Assembly: GCA_963920765.1 (NCBI GenBank)
Contig: OY987242.1
Span: 20,980,002-21,044,001 of the forward strand
Length of the DNA: 64,000 bases
DNA from: Ulota crispa
Lineage: Eukaryota > Streptophyta > Bryopsida > Orthotrichales > Orthotrichaceae
Direction: 5' to 3'
Shown here: in pieces, positions 1 to 11,128 of the stretch
Layout of the letters: the number at the start of each line of letters is the position of its first letter
How positions within the stretch are numbered: the stretch's first letter is position 1
Translations under genes and position numbers: made by a program
The notes under the pieces: generated by a model
What the model was told of the DNA's origin: nothing
The model's database searches: none
Seen by the model: only the letters and a program-made list of their open reading frames with translations

Positions 1-525
1 ATAGGTATCTTGTAGCCGTAGGAGCTCTTTTGTACTTATCTACATACACACATCTGGATATTTCCTTTGCCACAAGTGTGCTTGTGAGACATAGCCATGT
101 TGAGATATAAAGTAAAACAAAGCAAGAGGGGGAACAACAAGAACACAAAACTAATCTCTAGAAACAGTAGTCAGAGCAATACAATGCCAATGCTGTATGT
201 TACTGTAGATAGCACAAGCAAAAATGAAAAAGCAAGAAAGCAAAAGCAAGAAGCTATGCTATAACACTGCTATAACAATAGCAAGATGCTATAGAGAGAA
301 ATATAGAGCCTCATGCTGATAATGTGTTGTGATAGAGCTACAGACTCTAAGGAAACCAAAATATAAAGGAGACTAAAAGAACATGCAAATATAATAGAAA
401 TATAAAACTTCTCAAAACTGTGTCCAACTCTAAGGGGAGAGTTGCCTTTTATACTTTAGTCCCACCTTTGGGAGGCGGAGTCAACATAGAATTAACATAA
501 GCTCCTTTTACCTTGGGGGTAGTTG
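1..525. other. AT-rich intergenic DNA, no gene seen
   Basis: I see no credible open reading frame, RNA gene or clear repeat boundary here. The sequence is AT-rich with A-rich runs. It is bounded on the right by a TIR element. Confidence 0.5.
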
Positions 526-1248
526 CAAGAAACACTTCACAATTTTGTCTCAAACACCCTTAGTACTAGTAGCTCTAGTAGTAGTACCGAGCTTTTGGAA
601 TAATTTTTTTATAAATAAAATAAAATATGGAGAATTTGTAAAGCACTTAAAATAGCACACTCGTGAAAATTCAGGCCTACAAAATTTTTATTCTAAAAGT
701 TATGCACAAAACAAAATCACCAACAAAAAGCCAATTTCTTTCTTGCTTTTTAGAAAATAGTAAATTAATTCAATAAAATAAAATAAAAATTGGCCATTTG
801 AGAACCCATTAAACACATTAACATGGTATAATTGCTTTGCTGAGAAATTTCTTTGTAATTTGCCAATGAAGGGAGATAGGATGCCTACTTTGAGACAATT
901 TAGATGCCATGAAATTTATAATTTTGCAAAACCCTTCTACAAATGCATGTAAGCATGCTTCATAAACAACATCCTTGATTTATAGCCCTAGAAAGGCTAT
1001 TTTGGACCCAAAATAGTACTAAAAACCACCAAAATGGCCAAGGTAGACACCAATTTGGGGGTTGTTTAAAAACAGTAAAATAATTTTAAAAAAAGTGCAA
1101 AAATTGTGGAAGGTTTGTGACTATGACATGTACCTTCCTCTGAAATTTCAGCTCAAAAGAACTTGCTGCGCGAAAGTTACAAGCCAAAAAGCACCTACGG
1201 GAGGTGAAGGGGACAAGAAATAGTACAAGTATTCCTTGCAATCACCCT
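526..1248. mobile_element. Non-autonomous TIR element, GTTGCAAGAAACA family, copy 1
   Basis: The left end carries GGGTAGTTGCAAGAAACAC and the right end, reverse-complemented, reads GGGTGATTGCAAGGAATAC, so the ends are imperfect inverted repeats. An inverted relative lies at 24941-25650: the interiors match in reverse complement, for example the stretch near 700-770 and that near 25400-25470. No transposase frame is visible. The superfamily is not determined. Confidence 0.6.
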
Positions 1249-1354
1249 TGGGCGGGTATAGAACTACAGATTGTTTTTAAGTTAACTGATACTAACTGCT
1301 AGTTAACTATTAGTTAACTGCTAGGACCCGGGTGTGATCACCCAGTTAACTTTT

Positions 1355-2262
1355 ACTTTAACCCTTTAAGCTTTTGGTCGCTGGAGGTGGTTTGTGGCCT
1401 ATAGGTTGAAATTGCTCAATAATTTGGAATTTGGTCTTGAAATATGCATGTGATCACAAGAATTTTGCATCCATCTAAAAAAATAACAATGCAATTGGGT
1501 ATGTGAGTTGACAAATAATGATGTTTATACGGCATGGCTTCAAAATACGTATCCATTTTTTGTCAAAGTTGGATCAAAGCAACAACACAATACATCAAGT
1601 ATGCAAGAAGAATGTCAAATTTCAATTGCACAATTTTAAAAATTTTCAAATTGCTTAAGAAATACGCTTGTATTGTTTTCCTATACTATAGTAGTATAAT
1701 TGTAATATTTGAAGATTTACTAAAATGGTGTTGTCATTTTGGCTTTAAAATACGTCATCCTACATTTAAGGCCAATTCTTGATTGCTTTCATCGATTGGA
1801 ATTTCCATAACAATTATCAAATTTCTTGTAGAATTGTTTTAGGGTAGCAAAAAAAATGGGATTTTTGACCCTTTTTGTCCACCTAACTACACCTTTTGAT
1901 TGCTATTTTTGTCCATTTTATGTGAAACTAGTCTTGTTGGAAAGGTGGGAAACCTTACTTTTTAGAAATGTAAGGCTCTTTTCAATCAAAGCTTGCAGGA
2001 AGCGGTAACATTCAAAACCACGCAAGCATGAAACACTAGAGATTTTCTGCATACGGCTTGCTCAATCACTATAATGTTTCACCTCCAACGGTAGATCTAG
2101 CTAAAACTTTGGTGCTTTAAACTGAACAAGGTGTACTTCCCATTTGTACGGTTGGATTACTGAAAATGGGTCCATATTTGAGTTAATTGCACATCTAAGC
2201 TTATAGCCCTTGTTTTTAGTGGATTTTGTGAAAATGGGTGTGGTCCTTAACCCCTAAAGGAC
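1355..2262 (-). mobile_element. ~0.9 kb TIR element, CTTAACCC family type A, copy 1
   Basis: This stretch is the reverse complement of 42427-43344 over almost its whole length. For example, the block around 1430-1600 corresponds to 43130-43280. The end motif resembles CTTAACCCTTTAAGGACCAC and occurs inverted at both ends of the second copy. No transposase is visible, so it is probably non-autonomous. The right end abuts or overlaps the hairpin that starts near 2243. Confidence 0.65.
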
Positions 2263-2945
2263 CAACTGTCCCCTCAAGGGACAAATGGATTTTGGGCATG
2301 TACCTACATCTAATCTACTTTTTGTGTTTTTTTTTAAACTTTTATTGAAGTTGTAGGATTCAAAGATCTATGTGGACATCTAATTTTTTCTTCATTCTGA
2401 CATTTATTGAAGAAGTTAAAAATGAATTTCCAAAAACAGGCAAGATCAGGCAGCCCAAAAATTTCTTAAAAAATTGCATTAAAACAAATAAAAATAAAAA
2501 ATAGGTTCTTTAGACTTATGTATACATAGGGAGCTTTGAATCATTCAATTCTAATTGATGAGATAAAAGTTATGAGAAGCTTTAGTTTGTGTGTAGGTAT
2601 AGTTTTGAGATTTTCCACACCTACCCGCAAACGAAACTTCTCATAACTTTCATCTCATTAAGCAAAATTGAATGATTCAAAGCTCCCCACCTATATATAA
2701 GCCTAAAGAACCTACTTCATATTTTTATTTTTTTTAAATACAATTTTTAAAAAAGTTTTTGGGCTGCCCGATCTTGCCTATTTTCCAGAAATTCATTTTT
2801 AACTTATGTCAAAATGAAGAAGAAATTAAATGCCCACATAAATCTTTGAATTCCACATCATTCATAAAATTTTTAATAGATACATGCCCGAAATCCCATT
2901 TGTCCCCAAATAAGGGGCTTGGTCGTTTAGGGGTTAAAGGGTTAA
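2243..2945. mobile_element. Long hairpin (foldback) element
   Basis: Two arms of roughly 345 bases are inverted copies of each other around a short loop near 2605. The left arm starts with CCTTAACCCCTAAAGGACC and the right arm ends with GGTCGTTTAGGGGTTAA. Inside, matching blocks include AGGCAAGATCAGGCAGCCCA against its mirror near 2760-2780, and a mirrored pair around GAATCATTCAATT. The element ends just upstream of the transcribed region of the SUMO E1 gene. The arms are only moderately diverged, so a transcript would fold into long double-stranded RNA. Confidence 0.75.
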
Positions 2946-3478
2946 CACTGTCGTTGCTGTCCCCTTCCTTCCCCGAAACCCTAATTTGCTAGCCGTTGCT
3001 GCCACAGCATTACTGTTGCGGTATCCGGAGAGCTTATCCGCTGCAGCTCTCCCCATCGCTCTTCCCCCTCGTGTTTTCTCTCTGAGTTCACATTTCCCCG
3101 CTGCTCCTCCGCCTTACAACGGTGCGCCAACTCGGTATGCTTTCTCTCCTGCTTTTTTCCAGGTGCTCGCTCCGGGCTCTTCTCAGGGTTTGCTCGTGTC
3201 TTTAGGTCGAGCGCATTGGAACTGCTTGACTTTTGGTGTATGAAGTCGTTGAATGCAGTAAAAGCATTGAACGTTGGGCGTCTTGCATTGCATTGTAATC
3301 TTCTTCTTTTTTTATAAGAGAATCCCTATCGTCCTTAAGAATATCGCTGGCAATGTGCCTGCAGTTGTTCACGCGAGAGCTTAACCTGTTTACAATTAAC
3401 GTGTGTTTTGAATTTGTGCAGGGCTGATTATTGACATTCGAATAGTTCTGGCGGCTACTTAAGGAGTGTGATCGGCAT

Positions 3479-3686
3479 ATGATACGATTTGAAGGTCTTG
3501 AGCTTCGACGGCAGGAATTGGAGGCGGTACGTAATATTACAGAGGTAGAGATCTGATATTACAGAGGTCGTTATGGTTTCAGTAATATGATGATGGACGT
3601 TATATTCAGTGAGTCAACTACAATGATTTTTTTTCGGTTTTCAGGGAATCTCGGATGCAGGAGTCCAAGATGAATCCTCCTACTGA
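3479..3686 (+). other. Possible upstream ORF across a 5'UTR intron of SAE1
   Basis: An ATG at 3479 opens 16 codons and then meets a good donor (GGCG|GTACGT, donor at 3527). Joined to the acceptor that precedes 3645, the frame continues 13 codons and stops at 3684-3686. It overlaps the main start codons at 3655 and 3670 in another frame. If the splice is used, this is a 29-residue overlapping upstream ORF that could lower SAE1 translation. The intron is inferred from splice signals only. Confidence 0.35.
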
Positions 3687-6600
3687 GCTCCTGACTGAGC
3701 AAGAAGCCGCTGTTTATGATCGGCAGATCCGCATTTGGGGAGTTGACGCTCAGAGAAAGTAAGTGTCCGAAGTTGTTTGTTGTTGTGGTCCCGGGAATCA
3801 TAGGATTAATTCTGCATGCATTTTCTTGAAGAGATATGGGATCCTATTACTTCACAACTGAATGGTAAACACGTGATGTTGTACATCGAATAATGATATT
3901 CTGGAACTAAACTGATGGATTTGGAAGTCACATTCGATATATGAATGCATTGTATTTTTAACATGCTTGCTGTGGATGTGTGATCCAGGTTGAGCAAAGC
4001 CCGCGTTCTGGTGGTTGGCATGTCCGGTGTTGTTGCTGAGGTAGTCAAAACCTTTCCGGCCCATGATTGTGCTGCTCCAAGGAAAGTGGATGGCCTTGTG
4101 AACGTGAAGTTGTGGTGCATTTTATGGACACTCTATGCATTTGATGTGCTTATTCGTTACACTAATCGTTGAGAGTGGGTTGTGTGCAGACATGTAAGAA
4201 CATAGTGCTCGCAGGAATTGGCAGTATCACACTGGTTGACGACAGTCCTATGACTTTGGAGGCATCAGCTGCTAATTTCCTGATCCAATTCGATGAGATG
4301 GAGGGCCAAGGGATCACTGTTGCGGATGCTTGTGCTGCTTCGTTGCGTGATTATAATCCCATGGTCCAGGTCAAATCCGAAGCAGGTTTGTGATTTATTG
4401 CTGTTTTGGAGAGCCTCCACTTTCCGGGAATCTATTGTGCTGGAGAATTTATTTCCTCCGCAAGCCATTTAGATCGAGATTTGTTGTACGCAGTTACTCA
4501 TTGACGTTCTTTCAAGTGCAGGCAGTATCCAGAGCAAACCTGAAAGCTTCTTTGGCAGTTTTGATGCTGTCATTTTGGGGCGCGCTTCTGTCAGCCTAAA
4601 GGTGTCCTCTTTTACTGGGCTAAGCACTTCCACTTGATTCTTGTGGTGTGCTTGCTGGCACATTTGTAGCGCATTCCTTAGCAGGTATGCTGATTCTTAT
4701 GTACATGACCTTGAGTTTGAAACTGGGTTTTTCGCTCTCATGAAACAGAAGCATGTGAACGAGCTGTGCCGAAAACAATCTCATAGAATCACATTCTATT
4801 CTGTGAATTGTAGAGGTACTTGTGGGAGCCTCTTTGTAGATCTGAAGACACATTCTTACACTTCTAAGGTATTTACCCCATTTCATTTCTACCTTGACTT
4901 GTCACCTACGTAGCCTACCTGTTATAAATGGAAAAAATGCAACGTTTTGAAGAAGTCTGATTGTTTTCAAGGCTTCCTAATTGACATCTTCCGCACATGA
5001 TTCTTGACCTATATTCATGGGGTGATTCTGCAGAGAGCAAAAGATGATAAAGATACACAACATGAATTGTCTTATCCGAGTCTTGAGGTAATGGTTAAAG
5101 GATACCACTTCCGCAGTAGTGGCTTATTAGATTATGCCAGTTGATTAACAACGTTATTGTCGCTGGTATCATTTCAATTTATCATGCTCTATTGGCGTTT
5201 CGCAATTTATCTAAAACAGTAGTTGCTACAGTAGCTTACTTGTTTTTGCTACACCTTGACAGGAAGCGTTGAGTGTACCATGGAATAGCTTTCCAAAGAG
5301 AACATCTAAGCTTCTTTTTGCTCTAAGATGTAAGTTTTGATTCGCTATCTTGCATTTATATGTACTGTTATAAATAAAAATCCATGTGTTTTCTTGGCAA
5401 TGAGTTTTCAGATTTTGGTACTAGTAGCTCATCAGTCATTTCCGATATATGGTGCACCGTTTTAAAATGTTCTTTAGGTTAAAGCACCTTGTAGGTTCCA
5501 AAAATAATCTGCTACCAGCTTATTATCTTCTTGGGTTCCATACCTGCATTTCTTGCGTTCCATTCCCCTGCGTTGCCAACATCTCATTTACTTCGGTTTG
5601 TATGGCACCTTACAGTTCTGTTGTATTGTTTGAGCAGGTCTCGAAGATTTTGAACAGGCAGAGGGGCGTCAGCCTGGGAATGTTTCGGTACAGGACTTGC
5701 CAGCTATTTTGGCCTTCTGGAAGAAAGCTTGTGAAGCTCAGGTTTTTCACTTACTCTTTTGCATGAACCTGGAGATGAACGCGCTTGTACGCTAAATTAC
5801 AAACATGTTTTAGATTATACTCCCTCTGTCCCAATATAAACCTCCAAATTAGGCATAGTTCTTATCCCACTAAAAAGCTCCCTTTTGCTAATTTCAGTTG
5901 TTGAGAAAGTGTTTGTTATGTCCAATGGGGGCACGTTAAGCAATTAGAGAGCATTCCTCTCCTGACAAGCTTGGCCTTGCCCATATGAGGTACCATTGTT
6001 GCTACTAATATTTTAATCATCAATAATGAGGAGTTAGCAACATGTACAAATATGGTACTTTTTGCATGGAATTTGGGCAACATCAAAGTTGGAGATTTTG
6101 CACACATTTGGTAGGTGGTATATTGATTCTAGAATGCACGTGTCATCATTACAAAAACTAAAATAAATAGGAGCCGGCATTTTTCACAAACAATGCACAA
6201 AAATGGTACTTTTTGCATGGAATTTGGATGTCTAAATGGCAACATAAAAACTTGAGATTTTGCAGATATTTTGTAGGTGGTATATTGATTCTAGAATGCA
6301 TTTGTCACTAGCATAATGACTTAAAATACAGTTAATCCCTCATGGAGAAGTTTTTTGGAGGTTTATAATGGGACAGAGGGAGTATCTCTCAAAGTTCCAG
6401 CCGCCGGCTCGGTAAAAAACACTTTATCTGATAAATAGTTGCCAGCTCAACTGTACAATCTGTGCTTTATTACTGGGAACTATCGGCGTAACATTATAGT
6501 CATTAACTTTGAAGTGCAACTGGTGGAGCGCAGAAGGTGTCAGAAACCCTTGTTCCAGAGACTTTATTTCAAAGGTTGCTCAGTGCAGGCACCACAGAGC

Positions 6601-6975
6601 TGCCTCCTGTATGTGCTATTTTGGGGGGCATTGTAGGCCAGGTATACTACATTATAACAACAGCATTTCTGGGTGCTGTTTGTGCTGTTACTCTTGAATG
6701 TTGCATAGAAGCGGATGGTAGGAGACAGTGTCATGTGTCAAGTTTTATCCTCGGGGAGAGCTTTTATATCTGGTAGTGTTTAAATCTTTTCAACTATTTC
6801 AGCATCCTGGTTGATGCCTGTCAGATTCCAGTACTGAGCAAGGCATTGATTGTGTTCGATGCAGGAGCTAATCAAGGCAATGTCAAGTAAAGGAGAACCT
6901 TTGAAGAACTATTTCTTTTTTGATGCTGCCGATGGGAAGGGTATAATAGAAAAGGTCGCACCTAAGGAAGGCTGA
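3655..6975 (+). CDS. SAE1: SUMO-activating enzyme subunit 1 (AOS1/SAE1 type)
   Basis: Small subunit of the heterodimeric SUMO E1, which with SAE2 adenylates SUMO in the nucleus. I assemble ten coding exons: 3655-3758, 3989-4040, 4190-4385, 4522-4601, 4749-4868, 5034-5087, 5263-5329, 5638-5741, 6534-6641 and 6865-6975. All have GT..AG introns and stay in frame, giving 331 residues, close to the roughly 320 of plant SAE1. Hallmarks are LTEQEAAVYDRQIRIWG near the N-terminus, with the arginine that reaches the partner's ATP site, then KNIVLAGIGSITLVDD, VNCRGTCGSLFVDL, VCAILGGIVGQ, and NYFFFDAADGKG near the end. As expected for this subunit there is no catalytic-cysteine domain. The start could also be the in-frame ATG at 3670. 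A Stowaway-type MITE sits in the intron after 5741. Confidence 0.92.
5820..6382. mobile_element. Stowaway-like MITE (Tc1/mariner type), copy 1, in a SAE1 intron
   Basis: The ends are perfect inverted repeats (CTCCCTCTGTCCC / GGGACAGAGGGAG), flanked on both sides by the dinucleotide TA, the usual target duplication of Tc1/mariner elements. At 563 bp with no coding frame it is non-autonomous. The interior is shared with copies at 22391-22799 and 45720-46306, for example the block around TTTTTGCATGGAATTTGG. It lies wholly within the intron between coding exons 8 and 9 of SAE1. Confidence 0.88.
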
Positions 6976-7808
6976 TTGTACAATCAAACTCATCACCACC
7001 TTTGAACCATGTTTAGAATGTTAACTATGACTTTTAGACCTCCATGCTGGCATTGAACATATTATTTGGAGGTCATTCATCCCTTCCTCCTGTCAAGTGG
7101 GGTCTGCAGCAGCTCAAGCAGTACATTAGATAATCATGGGGGCAAACCTCAAAACAAACTTCAGCTGAAACTGACTCTATCACTTTCCCCGATTAGATTT
7201 GTAACCACTAATTATTCATGGTTCTCATGAACTCTGGAGGTGGTTTACTGGGTGCGTACAAACTTTACTTGCAAAACTTCCAACGTGGGAATTTGAGTTT
7301 CACCGGGAGCAGGTTATCTGCATGATTCTATATTCAATACCGTATTTCAAAACCTTGGATTTACACATTCTGATATGAGAATACCCAAGCACTGCAAGCG
7401 TCCGCAATGTTCATGACCCCTGTGGATGTTCTTGTTCTTTTTGATCATCAAGTTTAGTGGAAATCCGAAGTACTCAAAAGAAATGATGTTGAAATTGACT
7501 ACATGGTTTTGAGTGCATCTTGGAAGGGTTGAGAAGAGTTGTAACCCTTAAACGCTAGGCTAGTCATCACAGTTGCTCATTAGAGTGGCTCTATAATGGA
7601 GTGGCAAGTGCTTCCACATTTTAATATTGATTTAGAAAGTTGCATAACTCAGCATTACATGTTTTTGTGAAAATTGCAAGAAAGATAGTAAGGGACTTAA
7701 CACTATGTTTGTGGATCTTCTAACAATTTGGATTCCCTAAATATATGAGTGCATTCAATGAGGTTATTTTTTACCTTTCATGATGGGTCATATTTGCATC
7801 AATAAGTT
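6976..7808. other. SAE1 3' region and AT-rich spacer
   Basis: Contains the presumed 3'UTR of SAE1 and no further gene that I can support. The stretch near 7640-7790 is related to 16550-16720 in the same orientation, so part of it is an old dispersed repeat. Confidence 0.5.
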
Positions 7809-8216
7809 TAGGGAATTGCTAACGCCACACCCAAAATTGCTAATGCCACACCCCAAGGTGTGCTTTGAGCACAAAATGTGAGAATTTAATGCTGATTTTT
7901 TTTGGATCAAAAGATATGTTTCACCTTTGTCATTCTAAGATTGCATTAAAAAAATTGGAGACGCTTGAATTCAATACTAAACTTATAGGACTTTTGATTT
8001 ACTTAAAGCAAAAATACACAAAAGAAATAGCAGTGGTGCAATATAAGTTTGACAAAAAAAAATTATTTGTTCTTCTTTCTTGTAAGGAGGTGGTAATGCC
8101 GTGATTGAGTGAATGATGGATCACTAGAATAAAAAAAACTAACATTAAATTTTCAAACTACATGCTCATAGGGGTGTGGCGTTAGCAAATTTGGGTGTGA
8201 CTTTAGCAATTCCCTA
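7809..8216. mobile_element. TIR element, AGGGAATTGCTAAC family, copy 1
   Basis: The left end TAGGGAATTGCTAACGCCAC and right end GTGACTTTAGCAATTCCCTA form inverted repeats. A second inverted motif (ATTGCTAATGCCACACCCC / GGGGTGTGGCGTTAGC) lies just inside. A relative of nearly the same length lies in the same orientation at 31374-31787. Internal blocks such as TTTGGATCAAAAG are shared. No coding capacity is seen. Confidence 0.78.
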
Positions 8217-9003
8217 AGTTTAAAAACAATCATTAATTTAAAAAAATAAAGGTGATGAAAAACAACATTTCCCATCCTACAAAGCGTCCTTTTTCATTCA
8301 TTGAACAAGAAACTTTGCAATAGCATTCAAGAGTTGCAAAGAATTTGCATTGTCAAAAGTGTTGAATGTCGCCTAGTACCCAAGGTGGTTTCTTTGAGCA
8401 ATTAAAGGCCTAATTGCCTTGCAAGAAAAAGAAGGAAAGATTTTAAAAAATCCCAAATTGTAGTAATGAAAATTGCATTACAACTTGAGCTCTTATTAAA
8501 AAATCATCAAATTAAAAATTGATGCCATCATAGATGGGTTCAAAGACATTGTTAAAAAATTGATTGTGCTAGCTTCTTATTAATTTTGTTTTAAATAGTC
8601 ATGATGCTGCAAAAATCCATGCATAGGACCACCTTCAACTCCAACCAAAATCAAAACTAGGGGCGGAGCCTGCAAGCTACAAACCAGTTTCAAAGAAGGC
8701 CACACAGCCATTGGTCAGAAAACCCAAAAAAACAACCCTGCCCAGAGCCCACCGGTTTCGAAGTTCAGCCATGGAGTGCCGGCACCTGAAAAGCGCAAAA
8801 GTCAAGAGGTCAACGAAGAACCCCCAAAAGCGGAAGGAAAGTTGCAAATTCCTGTCAAATCACTCCTCAAGTTTGAAAGTGTGATTACTTTTGCGGCGAA
8901 AGTAGAAACCCAACCCGCTGATCCGGACAAAGTGCCACCACCAGTCAACGGGCCATTCCCCTGACAGCCGCCCTTCGACGCGCCCTGCCAGAAACATACG
9001 CAG
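8217..9003. other. Upstream region of chalcone synthase copy 1
   Basis: AT-rich to about 8640, then GC-richer sequence with a CCAAT box on the minus strand (ATTGG near 8711). A 62-codon open frame at 8776-8964 has no recognisable motif and I do not call it a gene. This flank is not shared with the other two chalcone synthase copies. Confidence 0.4.
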
Positions 9004-9010
9004 TATAAAG
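9004..9010 (+). promoter_or_regulatory. TATA box of chalcone synthase copy 1
   Basis: TATAAAG lies 155 bases before the ATG at 9165, which would leave a 5'UTR of about 125-130 bases. This promoter region is unique to copy 1: homology with the other copies begins only about three bases before the start codon. Confidence 0.55.
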
Positions 9011-9164
9011 TAGCCCGGCCGATAACATGTCTTCCTCAACACAGTGCTCAATCTTCGCCAATCAACCTTCAAGTGCCATACGCTTACCAGATATTACAGT
9101 GCAGCAATCTTCTCTTCTAAATTCAGTGCAAGCTAGTAATTTGATACTTTGGTTTCGAGCAGAA

Positions 9165-10719
9165 ATGGCAGCACCCAGCGTGATGCCGAGGGGGCAGCCC
9201 CGTGCGGAGGGGCCAGCGTGCGTGTTGGGGATCGGCACTGCCGTGCCCCCCGCGGAGTTCCTGCAGACGGAGTACCCCGACTTCTTCTTCAATATCACCA
9301 ACTGCAACGACAAGGAAGCCCTCAAGGGCAAGTTCAAGCGCATCTGTGAGTGCTCCCATCCCGCATTTTGAACGTGCAGGTGCTGCTGCCAAGCAGTGTG
9401 AAAATGTGAAAATGATGGGCAATTGAATACTGATGAATGCAATGCAATATAGAATACGCGCTAGGTAGTGATCGATGCACGATTCATTAGGAACACTGAG
9501 TCCCCAAGAACTCTGTCTTGCAATTTCACGTGGTTTAGTTGGGCGTTTAATTGTCCCGGGAATCCTAAATTCTATGGCCACTAGGGCAGCCATGGTGGGT
9601 TCTTTGGGTTGAAGAAGACAGCGGAGAATTGTATGAGATGAATGCTCCGATCCGGGTGCAGGGTGATACGATGAACTGAGGGGTGAAACTAATGAGTTAA
9701 TTGCGGTTGATTTTGCAGGTGACAAGTCGGGCATCCGCAAGCGGCACCTGTTTCTGACGGAGGAGGTGCTGAAGGCCAACCCCGGCATCTGCACGTACAT
9801 GGAGCCGTCGCTGAACGTGCGGCACGACATCGTGGTGGTGCAGGTGCCGAAGCTGGCGGCGGAGGCGGCCGTGAAGGCCATCAAGGAGTGGGGCGGACGC
9901 AAGTCCGACATCACGCACATCGTCTTCGCCACCACGAGCGGCGTGAACATGCCGGGCGCGGACCACGCGCTGGCCAAGCTGCTGGGGCTGAAGCCGAGCG
10001 TGAAGCGCGTGATGATGTACCAGACGGGGTGCTTCGGCGGCGCGTCGGTGCTGCGCGTGGCGAAGGACCTGGCGGAGAACAACGCGGGCGCGCGCGTGCT
10101 GGCGGTGTGCAGCGAGGTGACGGCGGTGACGTACCGCGCGCCGAACGAGAACCATCTGGACGGGCTGGTGGGATCGGCGCTGTTCGGCGACGGCGCGGGC
10201 GTGTACGTGGTGGGCGCGGACCCGAAGCCGGCGGTGGAGAAGTCGCTGTTCGAGGTGCACTGGGCGGGCGAGACGATCCTGCCGGAGAGCGACGGCGCCA
10301 TCGACGGGCACCTGACGGAGGCTGGGCTGATCTTCCACCTGATGAAGGACGTGCCGGGGCTGATCTCGAAGAACATCGAGAAGTTTTTGACGGAGGCGCG
10401 CAAGTGCGTGGGGTCGCCGGCGTGGAACGAGATGTTCTGGGCGGTGCACCCGGGCGGCCCGGCCATTCTGGACCAGGTGGAGGCGAAGCTGAAGCTGACG
10501 ACGGACAAGATGCAGGGCAGCCGCGACGTGCTGAGCGAGTACGGCAACATGAGCAGCTCGTCGGTGCTGTTCGTGCTGGACCAGATTCGGCAGCGGTCGC
10601 TGAAGATGGGGTCCAGCACGCTGGGCGAGGGCAGCGACTTCGGCTTCTTCATCGGCTTCGGGCCCGGGCTGACGCTGGAGGTGCTGGTGCTGCGCGCCTC
10701 CCCCAACGCCGCCGCCTAA
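9165..10719 (+). CDS. CHS: Chalcone synthase, copy 1
   Basis: Type III polyketide synthase that joins p-coumaroyl-CoA with three malonyl-CoA to give naringenin chalcone, the entry step of flavonoid synthesis in the cytosol. Two exons, 9165-9345 and 9719-10719, are joined through a split Cys codon at the conserved chalcone synthase intron position, giving 393 residues. Catalytic residues are all present and offset +1 from alfalfa numbering: Cys165 in TGCFGG, His304 in AVHPGG, Asn337 in EYGNMSS, gatekeepers Phe216 and Phe266, and GFGPG at 374-378. The coding region is far richer in GC than the surroundings. The 373-bp intron and the ~410 bp 3' flank are shared with copy 2; the 5' flank is its own and has a TATA box. 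Confidence 0.96.
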
Positions 10720-11128
10720 ACTTAATATAATAGTGCGCTGCGCTCGCGCTCCCGGCCCCCGGGGACCAATTCCTATCTGCACTGATGTGCATGAGTGGCA
10801 TCAATTTTTTTGCAAGCACTTGCATTGAGTACATGGCAAGCAAATCCTGCGCGCGATGAAATAGCCGGACGCTGCCACGAGTGAACGAATGATATTTAAG
10901 GTTCAGGAACGTAGGAGCGGTGATTAGGCCAGAGGAAGCGACCCTAATCGTAGAATGCTCGGATTGGCGCTTCGGACGGGGTCTGCGACGCTGAGTTGGT
11001 CACGCATAGGAGAAGTGACCACTCGCTTGTGAATACTCTTTGTTACCATAATTCTTTGCTCTCTCTATGAAGAGCTGTAAATGAAATCGAAGTCGATATG
11101 GCGTTTTCGTATCCAAGCTCGGGCGCCA

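Noticed and set aside
8776..8964. 62-codon open frame upstream of chalcone synthase copy 1
   Set aside because: No family motif, short, and located in the probable promoter with a TATA box just downstream.
9123..10706. Long open frames antisense to chalcone synthase copies (527, 565 and 714 codons at 9123-10706, 18551-20248 and 26783-28927)
   Set aside because: They mirror the GC-rich exons and run through the introns and flanks without any domain. High third-position GC removes stops on the opposite strand, so these are shadows of the real gene.
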